Below, piece after piece: positions 1-7,903 of a stretch of 64,000 nt of DNA (position 1 is the first letter of the stretch; the number at the start of each line of letters is the position of its first letter). This DNA comes from Tropicibacter naphthalenivorans (GTDB taxonomy: Bacteria; Pseudomonadota; Alphaproteobacteria; Rhodobacterales; Rhodobacteraceae). Where the stretch lies: contig NZ_FWXX01000006.1 of assembly GCF_900176475.1 (NCBI RefSeq), positions 62,001-126,000 on the forward strand, read 5' to 3'. The notes below the pieces were generated by a model. That model did no database searches. It was not told the origin of the DNA and worked only from the letters and a program-made list of their open reading frames with translations. Made by a program: the position numbers and the translations under genes.

Positions 1-1721
1 ACACCAAAGGTAAGCTGGCCTGGGATGACGACCTGACCACCTTCTTGCCATCGGACACCCCCGAGGATTGCGTGATCGCGGGTGCAGGCCGGGGGCTTTG
101 GGGCGTCGAAGCGGCGTTGAGGGACGGCGCGGCGCAGGCTCAGGCGGCGCTGGAGGCGCTCGGCCAGACCGAGGCGGCCCAAGGCTACAGCGTGACCGAG
201 GATCGCCCCGGCACCGGTGTCACCCATAAGGAACTGCCGACGGATCGCAGCCCCGGCAAGGCCAAGGCCTTTGTCGACTATCAGAACGACGTGACGGCGA
301 AGGATCTTCGGTTGGCGGTGCGCGAGGGGATGCGCTCCATCGAGCACGTCAAGCGCTACACCACCAACGGCATGGCCACCGATCAGGGCAAGATGTCCAA
401 CATCAACGGGTTGAACATCGCCGCCGACGCTCTGGGGAAAAAGCAGCCGCAGGTGGGCCTGACCACCTTCCGCCCGCCCTACACGCCGACGACCTTTGGC
501 GCGTTTGCGGGGTATCACCGGGGCAGCCATTTCGAGGTGACGCGCAAGACGCAGATCGACGCTTGGGCCGAGGAGAATGGCGCGGTGTATGAACCCGTCG
601 GCCAATGGCGGCGCGCGCGGTATTTCCCGAAAGCGGGTGAGGATATGGACACGGCGGTGACGCGCGAATGCGCCGCAACGCGGGCGTCCGTGGGCATCTT
701 CGACGCCTCGACGCTGGGCAAGATCGAGGTGGTCGGCCCGGATGCGGCGGAATTCGTCAACCGTATGTACACCAATCCGTTCCTCAAGCTCGGCGTCGGC
801 AAGTGCCGCTATGGGCTGCTCTGTGGCGATGACGGTTTTATCCGTGATGATGGCGTGATCGGGCGCATCGCCGAGGACCGCTTTCACGTCACCACGACGA
901 CGGGCGGCGCGGCGCGCGTGCTGAACATGATGGAGGATTACCTGCAAACCGAATGGCCCGATCTGGATGTCTGGCTGACCTCGGTCACCGAACAGTGGTC
1001 CACCATCGCGCTGAACGGCCCGAACGCGGCGAAGCTGCTGCAACCCTTTGTGCCGGACCTGGAGCTGACCGAAGAGACCTTCCCGCATATGTCCTGCGCC
1101 GAAGTCAACGTGGCGGGCACGCCTGCGCGCCTCTGGCGGGTCAGCTTTACCGGCGAGATCGGCTTTGAGGTCAACGTGCCCGCGCCGCTGGGTCGCCAGC
1201 TGTGGGAAACGCTGTGGCAGGCCGGTCAGCAGTACGACATTTGCGCCTATGGCACGGAAACCATGCACGTTTTGCGCGCCGAAAAGGGCTATATCATCGT
1301 CGGTCAGGACACCGACGGCACGGTCACGCCTTTTGATGCGGGCATGGGCTGGGCCGTGGGCAAGAAGAAGGCCGATTTCGTCGGGATGCGCGGCATGGCG
1401 CGGCCTGACCTCGTGGCCTCGGGCCGGCGTCAGTTGGTCGGCCTGCTGACCGAGGACGGCTCGAAACTCGAAGAAGGCGCGCAGATCGTGCTCGACCCCA
1501 ACCAGCCGATCCCGATGAAGATGGTGGGCTTTGTCACCTCTTCGTATGACCAAGGCACCGTGGGCCGGCCCATCGCGCTGGCGCTGATCGAAGGGGGGCA
1601 GGACCGCATGGGCGAGACCGTCCATGTCCCGATGCCGCACCGTACCATCGCCGCCAAAGTCGTCTCTGCCGTCTTTGTCGACCCTGAAAACTCTCGTCTC
1701 AAGATAGGAGCCGCCGCATGA
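1..1721 (+). CDS. soxA: Sarcosine oxidase alpha subunit, 3' part (5' truncated by window)
   Basis: This is the C-terminal ~570 residues of the large subunit of heterotetrameric sarcosine oxidase, which oxidatively demethylates sarcosine and passes the one-carbon unit to tetrahydrofolate. The frame is open from base 3 with no stop or obvious start, so the gene begins outside the window; the full subunit is usually about 1,000 residues. The visible part holds the end of the FAD/NAD region (AGAGRGLWGVEAA near the start), then the aminomethyltransferase (GcvT-like) folate-binding half with the typical GEIGFEVNVP and GYIIVGQDTDGTVTP stretches. Its stop overlaps the next start as ATGA, so it is translationally coupled to soxG. 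In this family the operon order is soxBDAG, so soxB and soxD are expected just upstream. The family assignment is confident; the exact start is unseen. Confidence 0.93.
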   Translation, partial: TKGKLAWDDDLTTFLPSDTPEDCVIAGAGRGLWGVEAALRDGAAQAQAALEALGQTEAAQGYSVTEDRPGTGVTHKELPTDRSPGKAKAFVDYQNDVTAKDLRLAVREGMRSIEHVKRYTTNGMATDQGKMSNINGLNIAADALGKKQPQVGLTTFRPPYTPTTFGAFAGYHRGSHFEVTRKTQIDAWAEENGAVYEPVGQWRRARYFPKAGEDMDTAVTRECAATRASVGIFDASTLGKIEVVGPDAAEFVNRMYTNPFLKLGVGKCRYGLLCGDDGFIRDDGVIGRIAEDRFHVTTTTGGAARVLNMMEDYLQTEWPDLDVWLTSVTEQWSTIALNGPNAAKLLQPFVPDLELTEETFPHMSCAEVNVAGTPARLWRVSFTGEIGFEVNVPAPLGRQLWETLWQAGQQYDICAYGTETMHVLRAEKGYIIVGQDTDGTVTPFDAGMGWAVGKKKADFVGMRGMARPDLVASGRRQLVGLLTEDGSKLEEGAQIVLDPNQPIPMKMVGFVTSSYDQGTVGRPIALALIEGGQDRMGETVHVPMPHRTIAAKVVSAVFVDPENSRLKIGAAA

Positions 1722-2257
1722 ACGCGCTCACGTCCTTTCCGCAGGGCCAGGAGCCCGAAACCCTCGTGTCCACCGCCGCTGTGACGGTGACCCAAGTGCC
1801 GCATCGCGCGCGTTTGTCCTTGCGCGCGCGCGGCGATCTTGCACCGCTGGACCGGGCGCTGGGGTTCGCCCTGCCGCGCGGCATTGGCGGCGTGACCCTT
1901 GGCACCGCCTGCCTTGGCCCCGACGAGTGGATCATCCTGACCGATGACGCGGCGGCGGTCATGACGGCCTGCGCCGAGGTGTCCTTGCCGCACAGTCTGG
2001 TGGATGTCTCGGGGCGCGAGATCACCTTCGAGATCGAAGGCCCGCGCGCCTCCGAGTTGCTGACGCTGGGCTGCCCGCGCGACATTGACGCGATCCCCGA
2101 CGGCACCGCCCGCCGCACGGTGTTCGATGGCGTCACGGTGACCCTGTGGCGGGACACGGCGGAACGCTTTCGCATCGACGTGTGGAACAGCTTTGCCCCG
2201 CACGTCGCGCATCTTTTGGCCAGCGGCGCGCGGGAGCTTGCCGCCGAAATGGCCTAG
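1718..2257 (+). CDS. soxG: Sarcosine oxidase gamma subunit
   Basis: A 179-residue protein that fits the small gamma subunit of heterotetrameric sarcosine oxidase in size and position. It starts at an ATG that overlaps the soxA stop by four bases. Conserved-looking stretches include LGTACLGPDEWIIL and the C-terminal WRDTAERFRIDVWNSFAPHVA, both usual for SoxG, which structurally resembles part of the folate-binding half of the alpha subunit. Its role is structural within the alpha-beta-gamma-delta complex. It is the last gene of the sox operon here; the next clear gene lies on the other strand. Confidence comes from position plus these motifs. Confidence 0.9.
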   Translation: MNALTSFPQGQEPETLVSTAAVTVTQVPHRARLSLRARGDLAPLDRALGFALPRGIGGVTLGTACLGPDEWIILTDDAAAVMTACAEVSLPHSLVDVSGREITFEIEGPRASELLTLGCPRDIDAIPDGTARRTVFDGVTVTLWRDTAERFRIDVWNSFAPHVAHLLASGARELAAEMA

Positions 2258-2430
2258 GCCGCTGCGTTCGGCCCGCTGATTGCGTGGCCTTGGGCGGCGC
2301 AGTCCCGGGCCGTCGGGGCTGTGCCCTCGGCCAAAGGCGCGCTTGCCTCTGGCTGAACGCTGCGGGCGCGGTTTTCTGTGGTGCGGGCGGTGAAAACAGG
2401 GCCGCCATTGCCCCCTGCAAATGCTGTCAT
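2254..2430 (-). CDS. Possible small ORF, 58 residues, unknown
   Basis: A short reading frame convergent with soxG, whose stop it overlaps by two bases. Support is a well placed AAAGGA six bases upstream of the ATG and a TATATACT -10-like box about 45 bases further up. The product (starting MTAFAGGNGGPVFTAR) is rich in Ala, Gly, Pro and Thr and shows no recognisable domain, so it may be a chance frame in GC-rich DNA. The rest of the 279-base gap between soxG and the AraC gene shows nothing else. Confidence 0.25.
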   Translation of the reverse strand: MTAFAGGNGGPVFTARTTENRARSVQPEASAPLAEGTAPTARDCAAQGHAISGPNAAA

Positions 2431-2536
2431 GATCTATCCTTTCTGCGGGCGATGCCCGAAGTTATGGACAGTATATAGGGCGGATGTTTGCGCCGATCAG
2501 AGGGGGCGTTGCGATAGGTCTTATGCGCTGGCTGCA

Positions 2537-3514
2537 TCAACCGGGTGGCGCGGCGCGCCGGACCTGTCCCGGCGGGATGCCAAACACCCGTTTGAAGGCG
2601 CGGTTAAAGGCCGGCTCCGACTGATAGCCCAGATCGGCGGCAATGCTGGCGATGGGCAAGCGCGTGTCCCGCAGGCTTTGCCGGCCGAGGTTCATGCGCC
2701 ACTCGGTCAGGTACTGCATGGCCGGTTTGCCCACCAGCGCCGTAAAGCGCGCCGCAAAAGCCGAGCGTGACTGCCCCGCCACCTGCGCCAGCCCCTCGAC
2801 CGTCCAATCGGCGGTGGGATCGCGGTGAATGGCGACGATGGCACGGCCAATCTGCGGATCGCGCGCGGCGCGCAGCCAGCCGGTGTTCGCCTCTGGCGCG
2901 TGGGCCAGCCAGCGCCGGATCGCCTCGATCACCACAACGTCGGCCAGCCGGGTGATCACCGTCTCGCCCCCCGGTCGCAACGCGCCTGCCTCGCGCGCAA
3001 TGAACCGCAGCGTGCCCTGAAGCCAGCTGCCCGCCTCTTCGTCCCACGGGTCGATCCGCAGCACGTCCGGCAGCAGCGCCATCAGCATCGGGCTAGAGGC
3101 ATGGTCCAGCCGCACCAGCCCATACATGGCGCTGCACGGCGCGCCGCCGCCGCCGAATTCCACCGTCTCATACAGGTCGGTGACCTTGCGGATCGGCAGC
3201 TCTTCGAGCGTGTGCAGCCGTGCGCCTGCGTCGCTGGACAGGCTGATCGGCGCGCCGCCCGTCATCAGGACCAGCTCGCCCTTGGTGACCTCGAAGGGCG
3301 CATCGGTGCCAACCTGCAAGCGGGCGGTGCCGTCGATCACCACCAAAAAGCTCATGACCTCTGGAAAGCCGGGGATGGCGATCCCCCAAGGCGCGGTCAT
3401 GCGTGATTGGCAGTAAAAGGTGCCGGTCAGCTTGAGCAGATGCAGGATTTCGCCCAGCGGATCGCCGGTGGGCTGGGCAAGGCGCGCGGGGTCGGGGACA
3501 TGGGGCTGGGTCAT
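2537..3514 (-). CDS. AraC-family transcriptional regulator with N-terminal cupin
   Basis: A 325-residue DNA-binding regulator. Residues ~15-200 form a cupin-type effector domain of the AraC_binding/cupin_6 kind (GEILHLLKLTGTFYCQSR, then LVVIDGTARLQV), and residues ~220-320 contain the double helix-turn-helix of AraC/XylS proteins (VEGLAQVAGQSRSAFAARF and IASIAADLGYQSEPAFNRAFKR). I chose the ATG at 3514 (MTQPHVPDP) because the frame upstream reads as low-complexity Arg/Ala sequence. It is divergent from an NmrA-like oxidoreductase gene and shares a 154-base control region with it. This arrangement, common for AraC regulators next to small reductases, suggests it controls that neighbour; the inducer is unknown. 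Confidence 0.88.
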   Translation of the reverse strand: MTQPHVPDPARLAQPTGDPLGEILHLLKLTGTFYCQSRMTAPWGIAIPGFPEVMSFLVVIDGTARLQVGTDAPFEVTKGELVLMTGGAPISLSSDAGARLHTLEELPIRKVTDLYETVEFGGGGAPCSAMYGLVRLDHASSPMLMALLPDVLRIDPWDEEAGSWLQGTLRFIAREAGALRPGGETVITRLADVVVIEAIRRWLAHAPEANTGWLRAARDPQIGRAIVAIHRDPTADWTVEGLAQVAGQSRSAFAARFTALVGKPAMQYLTEWRMNLGRQSLRDTRLPIASIAADLGYQSEPAFNRAFKRVFGIPPGQVRRAAPPG

Positions 3515-3543
3515 GGGCACACTCTGCCGCAGCTCATCCCTCG

Positions 3544-3562
3544 CGTCCAGACATGCTGGACG
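3544..3562. promoter_or_regulatory. Inverted repeat, candidate operator
   Basis: The arms CGTCCAG and CTGGACG are perfect complements separated by ACATG, in the shared control region between the AraC gene and the NmrA-like gene. A second, weaker pair (GACGT at 3580-3584 and ACGTC at 3596-3600) lies closer to the oxidoreductase start. Either could bind the AraC regulator; this is inference from position and symmetry. Confidence 0.4.
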
Positions 3563-3668
3563 ATTGGATAAGAAAGCAAGACGTGCGGGAATGGTACGTC
3601 CGGCTGGGATCGCCCAAGTTCGGGCCATCGACAACGATGCACCTTCGCTTTTCCAAAGGAGATACCCC

Positions 3669-4502
3669 ATGACCAACGCTCTCAAACCCATCCTCGTCCT
3701 TGGCGCGACCGGCAAGACCGGCGCGCGGATCGCCAGCCGCCTTGAGGCCCGCGGCCTGCTCGTGCGCCGCGGCTCGCGCACCGCAGCGCTGCCGTTCGAC
3801 TGGACCCAGCCGCAGACCTGGGGGCCGGTGCTGGACGGTGTCTCGGCGGTCTATATCTCATATTCGCCCGATATCGCGGTGCCCGGCGCGGTCGAAACCG
3901 TCACCGCCTTTGTGGATCAGGCGCGCGCGGCGGGCGTGTCGCGGCTGGTGCTGCTGACCGGGCGGGGCGAGTATCATGCGCAGCGCGCCGAAGAGATGGT
4001 CCGCGCCGCCGGGTTGCCGTTCACCATCGTGCGCGCCGCGTGGTTTGCCCAAAACTTTTCCGAAGGCGCGCTGATGGGGCCGGTGATGGCGGGCGTGATG
4101 CGGATGCCGGGGGGCGCTGTGCGCGAGCCGATCGTCGACGTGGACGACATTGCCGACGTCGCCGTGGCGGCCCTGACCGAAGAGGGCCACGACGGCCAGA
4201 CCTATGAGGTCACCGGCCCGCGTCTGCTGAGTTTTGCCGAGATGGCCGAGGTGATGACGCAGGCGACCGGGCGGCAGATCGCCCATATCCCGATCAGCTT
4301 TGAGGCGTTTCACGCGGCGCTGTCGTCAGAGCACGGCGCGATGATCGCCGATCTGCTGACCGCCATCGCGCGCGAGACGCTGGATGGCCGCAACGCGCAT
4401 CTGGCGGACGGGGTACAACGCGCCTTGGGCCGTGCACCGCGCGACTTTGCCGCGTTCGCGCAGGACGCCGCCCGCGCCGGGGCTTGGGCCAAGGCGGCGT
4501 GA
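3669..4502 (+). CDS. NAD(P)-binding NmrA/SDR-like oxidoreductase
   Basis: A 277-residue atypical short-chain dehydrogenase. The N-terminus has the Rossmann dinucleotide-binding motif VLGATGKTGARIASRL, followed by short beta-alpha units and VDVDDIADVAVAAL, typical of the NmrA/ergot-alkaloid reductase group (NAD(P)-binding, often quinone-reductase-like or redox-sensing). The start is well defined: AAAGGAG lies seven bases before the ATG. Members may act as NADPH-dependent reductases or as redox sensors without catalysis; nothing here decides between these. It stands alone on its strand, divergent from an AraC regulator that probably controls it. Confidence 0.85.
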   Translation: MTNALKPILVLGATGKTGARIASRLEARGLLVRRGSRTAALPFDWTQPQTWGPVLDGVSAVYISYSPDIAVPGAVETVTAFVDQARAAGVSRLVLLTGRGEYHAQRAEEMVRAAGLPFTIVRAAWFAQNFSEGALMGPVMAGVMRMPGGAVREPIVDVDDIADVAVAALTEEGHDGQTYEVTGPRLLSFAEMAEVMTQATGRQIAHIPISFEAFHAALSSEHGAMIADLLTAIARETLDGRNAHLADGVQRALGRAPRDFAAFAQDAARAGAWAKAA

Positions 4503-4541
4503 GGGTGGCCTGACGGATGGGCAGGGGTTTGTAGGCGAGGT

Positions 4542-5264
4542 TTAGATCACCGGCGCCTTTGCCAAACCCTTGCCCAGGATCGGGCCGGTGGGCAGGTTCG
4601 TGGGCGAGCCGCCCGCCGGTTCTGCCGTGATTTCATAGAGTTGCTGGGGGTTTGGCGTCGGCAACCCTTGGATCGTCAGGGTCCGCGAGCGGCCCGTCTC
4701 CAGCAGGCCCAGCGACACCGGCGGCCCATCGGCGCGCGGTTTGGTCCAGACCTGCATGACCTGGTCCGGCGGCACGTCCTGCCGCTCCAGCAAGGTCACG
4801 CGGGTGGTGTTGTCGGGCATCCCTTCGACCATCGCCACGGCTTCGCCGCGCGCGTCCAGCAAGATGGCCACGACGGCCGGATCTTGCGGGGTCAGCACGT
4901 TCCAGCCCAGCAGGATCGCCATCACCAGCGCCGCCGCGATCCCGGTCAGGGCCGAGGCACGCCAGCGCGACACCTGCGCCCGCACGGCAGAGAGGTCAAT
5001 CACCCCGGCTGAGGGCGTGGGCTGCGGCGCGGTTGCCGTGGGTTCAGAATTCAATTCAGCGTCGATCCGCGCCCATAGGTCTTGGGGCACCGCCAGCTCA
5101 TCCGCCGTGGCATCCAAGGCGGCGAACTTGGCGCGCGCCACATCCAACCGGGCAGCCAGCACGGGGTCCTCAGCGGCCAGCGCCTCTAGGCGGGCCACGT
5201 CGGCGTCCTCGGCCAAGCCGACGACCACCTCGTCAATCAGCACATCCATTGCGCGATCCGTCAT
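4542..5264 (-). CDS. RskA-type membrane anti-sigma factor
   Basis: A 240-residue single-span membrane protein. The cytoplasmic N-terminal ~110 residues resemble an anti-sigma domain (LEALAAEDPVLAARLDVAR, then LWARIDAELNS). One hydrophobic segment (SALTGIAAALVMAILLGW, around residues 145-165) crosses the membrane, and the C-terminal periplasmic part matches the anti-sigma-K factor RskA domain, including VMQVWTKPR and a GPPVSLGLL segment. The start ATG overlaps the stop of the upstream sigma factor gene as ATGA, so both are co-translated, the usual design of ECF sigma/anti-sigma pairs. It should hold the sigma factor inactive at the membrane until an extracytoplasmic signal triggers release. 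Confidence 0.88.
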   Translation of the reverse strand: MTDRAMDVLIDEVVVGLAEDADVARLEALAAEDPVLAARLDVARAKFAALDATADELAVPQDLWARIDAELNSEPTATAPQPTPSAGVIDLSAVRAQVSRWRASALTGIAAALVMAILLGWNVLTPQDPAVVAILLDARGEAVAMVEGMPDNTTRVTLLERQDVPPDQVMQVWTKPRADGPPVSLGLLETGRSRTLTIQGLPTPNPQQLYEITAEPAGGSPTNLPTGPILGKGLAKAPVI

Positions 5265-5791
5265 GACAGACACTCCCGCAGTTTCGACAATCCCCGCCTG
5301 ACCCAGGATTTGACCGAGCCGAGCGGCGCTTTCATGCGGCCCGCGATTTCGCCGTGGCTGTGGCCCAGCACGTAGGACGACAGGATCGCGCGGCGGGTGC
5401 CTGCGTCCAGCCCTTCGAGACAGCGGCGCAGGTCCGAGGCATGGTCCAGACGGTCCCAAGCGTGGTCCAGCACGCTGCCCTCGCGCGTCTCGTCGATGAC
5501 ATCGGGCGCGGTCGGCGTCTCGCGCGCCTCATTGCGCAGCATGGTCAGGCAGCGGTTGCGCAGGATCGTGTAGATCCACCCCAAGGCACTGCCGCGCTGC
5601 GGATCATACTGCCCGGCACGCCGCCAGACCAGAACCATCGCGTCCTGGACCGCGTCCTCTGCCAGATCAGAACGCCTCAGCATCCGGGTGGCCACGCCCA
5701 ACATGCGCCCGCCTTCGGCGTCCAGCAAACGTTTCAGAGCGGCGCGGTCTCCGGCGGCGCAGGCCTCGATCAATTGGGCGTGGTCGGTCAC
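5261..5791 (-). CDS. ECF-family RNA polymerase sigma factor (SigK-like)
   Basis: A 176-residue extracytoplasmic-function sigma factor. Region 2 is visible in LAEDAVQDAMVLVWRRAGQYDPQRGSA and GWIYTILRNRCL, and region 4 in LSSYVLGHSHGEIAGRM followed by GSVKSWVRRGLSKLRECL. It is coupled to an RskA-type anti-sigma gene. I place the start at the GTG at 5791, where an AGGAG lies upstream and the protein begins with the usual region 2 spacing; an ATG at 5881 would add 30 residues of atypical sequence. The pair probably controls a stress response and may include the neighbouring DUF4394 gene; that is inference. Confidence 0.9.
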   Translation of the reverse strand: MTDHAQLIEACAAGDRAALKRLLDAEGGRMLGVATRMLRRSDLAEDAVQDAMVLVWRRAGQYDPQRGSALGWIYTILRNRCLTMLRNEARETPTAPDVIDETREGSVLDHAWDRLDHASDLRRCLEGLDAGTRRAILSSYVLGHSHGEIAGRMKAPLGSVKSWVRRGLSKLRECLS

Positions 5792-5946
5792 CGGGGGCTG
5801 TGCTCCTGCTGCTGTGGGCCTGTGCCCTTTTCGTCTTTCACAGCTATTGCGTGTCCTATGCCTGTCAAATCCATTGGGCACAACGGCGCATCCGCAGGGG
5901 CTAAGGCATTGTCACGCATCGGTAAGTTTCCACAGGCGCAAAGCGA

Positions 5947-5973
5947 TCCGGCGCGCCGAGGGGACGCGCCGGA
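5947..5973 (-). terminator. Hairpin downstream of the DUF4394 gene
   Basis: Perfect nine-base arms TCCGGCGCG and CGCGCCGGA flank a nine-base loop, 22 bases after the stop of the leftward DUF4394 gene. There is only a weak T-rich tail, so it may stabilise the 3' end rather than terminate efficiently. Confidence 0.45.
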
Positions 5974-5995
5974 CCATCATAACCGCATCAAAGGC

Positions 5996-6796
5996 TTACT
6001 TGGCGGTCATAAAGGTGATGTCGCGCAGGCTAGCACCATTCGCGCCGGTGATGTCCCAGCTTTCGGTGACCGAGCCATCTTCGAGCGAGACGGTGTGCAG
6101 CTGATCCATCGCCACCAGCCACGCGGTGTTCTTGCCCGCAGCATCGGTGGCAATGTCAAAGGCGTAGCTGTCCGAGCCGTCAAAGCCCAGTTTGCCAACC
6201 GCCGCCAGTGTGCCGTCGTTGGGCGAGGTCTGCTGGATCAGCGCGACGATGGTGCTGTCGATGTCATACATCGCCGTGGCATCGGGCTGACCGAAGGAGT
6301 TGATGTAGGCCGCCGCGACAATCGCCGGGGCTTCGCATGCGTGCATGTCCTGATCTTCGAAGGCCAGCGTGCCGTCCACGGTCACCGCACCGCTTTCGAT
6401 ATCCACGCGGTGGTTGGTGGTGCCGGACATAAAGCGCAGCTTGTTCGCCTTGGGGTTAAAGTCGACGATCACCGGGGCGCCTTCTTCGATGGGCAATTCC
6501 TTGTCCATGGTCGAGATCACAGTGGCCACGCCGGTCGAGGGGTCAATCTCGACGATCTCAAAGGCGTCGGTCACGCCGATCAGCTGGCCGGTGGCGGGGC
6601 GCAGGTCGAGGCCCAGCAGCCGGTCCACGCCGATGATGTTCATCGTCGCCGTCACCTCGGCCGAGGCCGCGTCGATCGTGTGCAGGGTTTTGTCGCCGGA
6701 CAGGCCGATGGCCATCAGGCCGCCGTGACCCGCCGCCTGCGCGCCGGTGGCAGAGAGCAGAGTGGTCAGGGTGAGCGCGGTCAAAGTCGTTTTCAT
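5996..6796 (-). CDS. Secreted DUF4394 domain protein
   Basis: A 266-residue protein with an N-terminal signal peptide (MKTTLTALTLTTLLSATGAQ, cleavage probably after AQA). The mature part looks like DUF4394: a beta-rich repeat of short strands with AIGLSGDKTLHTIDAAS, GLDLRPATGQLIGV and VDFNPKANKLRFM, which resembles a beta-propeller. I prefer the second of two adjacent ATGs because AAAGGA is six bases upstream of it and only three from the first. No enzymatic function is known for the family. It lies downstream of the ECF sigma/anti-sigma pair on the same strand with a ~200-base gap, so it might be a regulon member. Confidence 0.8.
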   Translation of the reverse strand: MKTTLTALTLTTLLSATGAQAAGHGGLMAIGLSGDKTLHTIDAASAEVTATMNIIGVDRLLGLDLRPATGQLIGVTDAFEIVEIDPSTGVATVISTMDKELPIEEGAPVIVDFNPKANKLRFMSGTTNHRVDIESGAVTVDGTLAFEDQDMHACEAPAIVAAAYINSFGQPDATAMYDIDSTIVALIQQTSPNDGTLAAVGKLGFDGSDSYAFDIATDAAGKNTAWLVAMDQLHTVSLEDGSVTESWDITGANGASLRDITFMTAK

Positions 6797-6885
6797 CATA
6801 TGTCCTTTCGGGACGCGTGGCGACGGGTCTGCCGTTGCCTTCTACCTCTCTGACTCGGGCAACGGCGCGTTTGGATGCAGCGGCC

Positions 6886-6910
6886 CAAAATTTTTTTTGA
6901 AAAAATTTTG
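6886..6910. terminator. AT-rich perfect hairpin in intergenic region
   Basis: Eleven-base arms CAAAATTTTTT and AAAAAATTTTG surround a TTG loop. Because each arm is A/T rich it could act as a bidirectional terminator. It sits between the DUF4394 promoter region and the left end of the Mu-like element. Confidence 0.45.
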
Positions 6911-6943
6911 CGCGCCCCGCGCCGGATGCGCCGAACGACCCGT

Positions 6944-6990
6944 TGTAGTGATACTTATCAATTCTTACTGATACTTATGGATTTTATCCG
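6944..6990. repeat. Left-end subterminal repeats of the Mu-like element
   Basis: TGATACTTAT occurs at 6949-6958 and again at 6969-6978, spaced 20 bases apart, close to the proposed terminal TGTAGTG. The second copy continues into GGATTTT, whose complement AAAATCC also occurs in the right-end repeats. Such arrays near termini fit MuA-type transposase binding sites. Confidence 0.55.
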
Positions 6991-7057
6991 GAAGTGGCCG
7001 GTAGTCCTCGGGAGTTCCGGGACCGTCCGGACCTTTTGAGGATATCCGGATGGGCCA

Positions 7058-7432
7058 TTACAGGGACTTCCTGCGGGTCCACCACGCATGGATTGCGCTC
7101 TTGCGGACGCGGCGATCCTCAGGGAAGGCTTCGGCAATATCAGCTTCGATCTGCGGGAAGGTCAAGCGGTCGATCCGGGCTAAAACGAACGCGCGAAGCT
7201 CGGGGTCCGAGTCCAGCTTGGCGGGACGTCCGGAACGGTGCGCGCGGCGATGGTCCGTCACCGGCACATCACAGCGAAGGGCTTCGCTGGGCGGTGCCTT
7301 CAATGTGTCTTGAACAAGGTCTTCAAGTTCGGCGTAGGCCAGCCCCAGGCGATCCAATCCGGCCCGCGCAAGTTCGCGGGCATCTTGGATATCCTGCCTG
7401 ATCTTGTCGGCGCGGCTGAGGAAGTCTGTCAT
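7058..7432 (-). CDS. Phage protein with C-terminal helix-turn-helix-like region, unknown
   Basis: A 124-residue protein, last gene of the leftward Mu-like transcription unit. The N-terminal half looks helical (LSRADKIRQDIQDARELAR and LAYAELEDLVQDTL). The C-terminal half begins GRPAKLDSDPELRAF and ends with a basic tail, KSAIHAWWTRRKSL, giving the feel of a small DNA-binding domain. The start ATG overlaps the stop of the Mor-like gene as ATGA, so the two are co-translated. I do not recognise a named family. It may help the adjacent activator or set middle/late expression. Confidence 0.6.
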   Translation of the reverse strand: MTDFLSRADKIRQDIQDARELARAGLDRLGLAYAELEDLVQDTLKAPPSEALRCDVPVTDHRRAHRSGRPAKLDSDPELRAFVLARIDRLTFPQIEADIAEAFPEDRRVRKSAIHAWWTRRKSL

Positions 7433-7797
7433 GCGGCTCGCGCCTTCAGCATGTCTCGGCGGATCACGTCTTTGACGTTCCGGCTGGTGGTCTTCAATGT
7501 TCGGCAAATCTCGGCAATGCCCTTGCCTTCGGCCTTGAGCGCGAGAATGAGCCACACGCGCGGCACAGGAATTTCAATCGAACGGCTGGGCATTCGCTGG
7601 CCCAGGGCTTGCAGACGCGCAGGGCCGATCAGAGCTTCGGCCATGCTTCTTCCCTTCGGATCGTCCGGGAAGTACATCGGGCAACCGCCGAAGGCGATCA
7701 GGAAGCGCACTGCCAAGGCTGGCCCCAGTACCTCAACATAGGCGTCGAGGTGCGCGGGGTGGCGAGGGTAGCGGATGGCGGGAAGGTGTTCTGACAT
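7429..7797 (-). CDS. Mor/C-family phage transcription activator
   Basis: A 122-residue protein with the layout of the Mu Mor family: an N-terminal dimerisation part (YVEVLGPALAVRFLIAFGG, followed by PMYFPDD), a spacer with a second G-A-L-type helix, and a C-terminal helix-turn-helix (LKAEGKGIAEICRTLK, TTSRNVKDVIRR). In Mu-like phages Mor is made in the early-to-middle switch and turns on middle genes. In Mu, mor lies after gemA and before the late genes; here it lies after the head genes T, decoration and I. A strong hairpin separates it from I. Start ATG at 7797. Confidence 0.7.
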   Translation of the reverse strand: MSEHLPAIRYPRHPAHLDAYVEVLGPALAVRFLIAFGGCPMYFPDDPKGRSMAEALIGPARLQALGQRMPSRSIEIPVPRVWLILALKAEGKGIAEICRTLKTTSRNVKDVIRRDMLKARAA

Positions 7798-7821
7798 TGC
7801 GACGGCCTCTTGCCTAAATCG

Positions 7822-7852
7822 AAGGTCAGGGCGCTGACCTCGCCCTGACCTT
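7822..7852. terminator. Strong hairpin between I and the Mor-like gene
   Basis: Twelve-base perfect arms AAGGTCAGGGCG and CGCCCTGACCTT enclose CTGACCT. A TTTT run follows on the plus side only. On the leftward transcript it would form a very stable hairpin without a T tract, so it may attenuate read-through from the head genes into the activator gene or be a processing site. Confidence 0.5.
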
Positions 7853-7903
7853 TTGCCCGCGCAAGGCGGGATTGCCGCTGGGGATGGAACGCGGCAATTC
7901 TGA

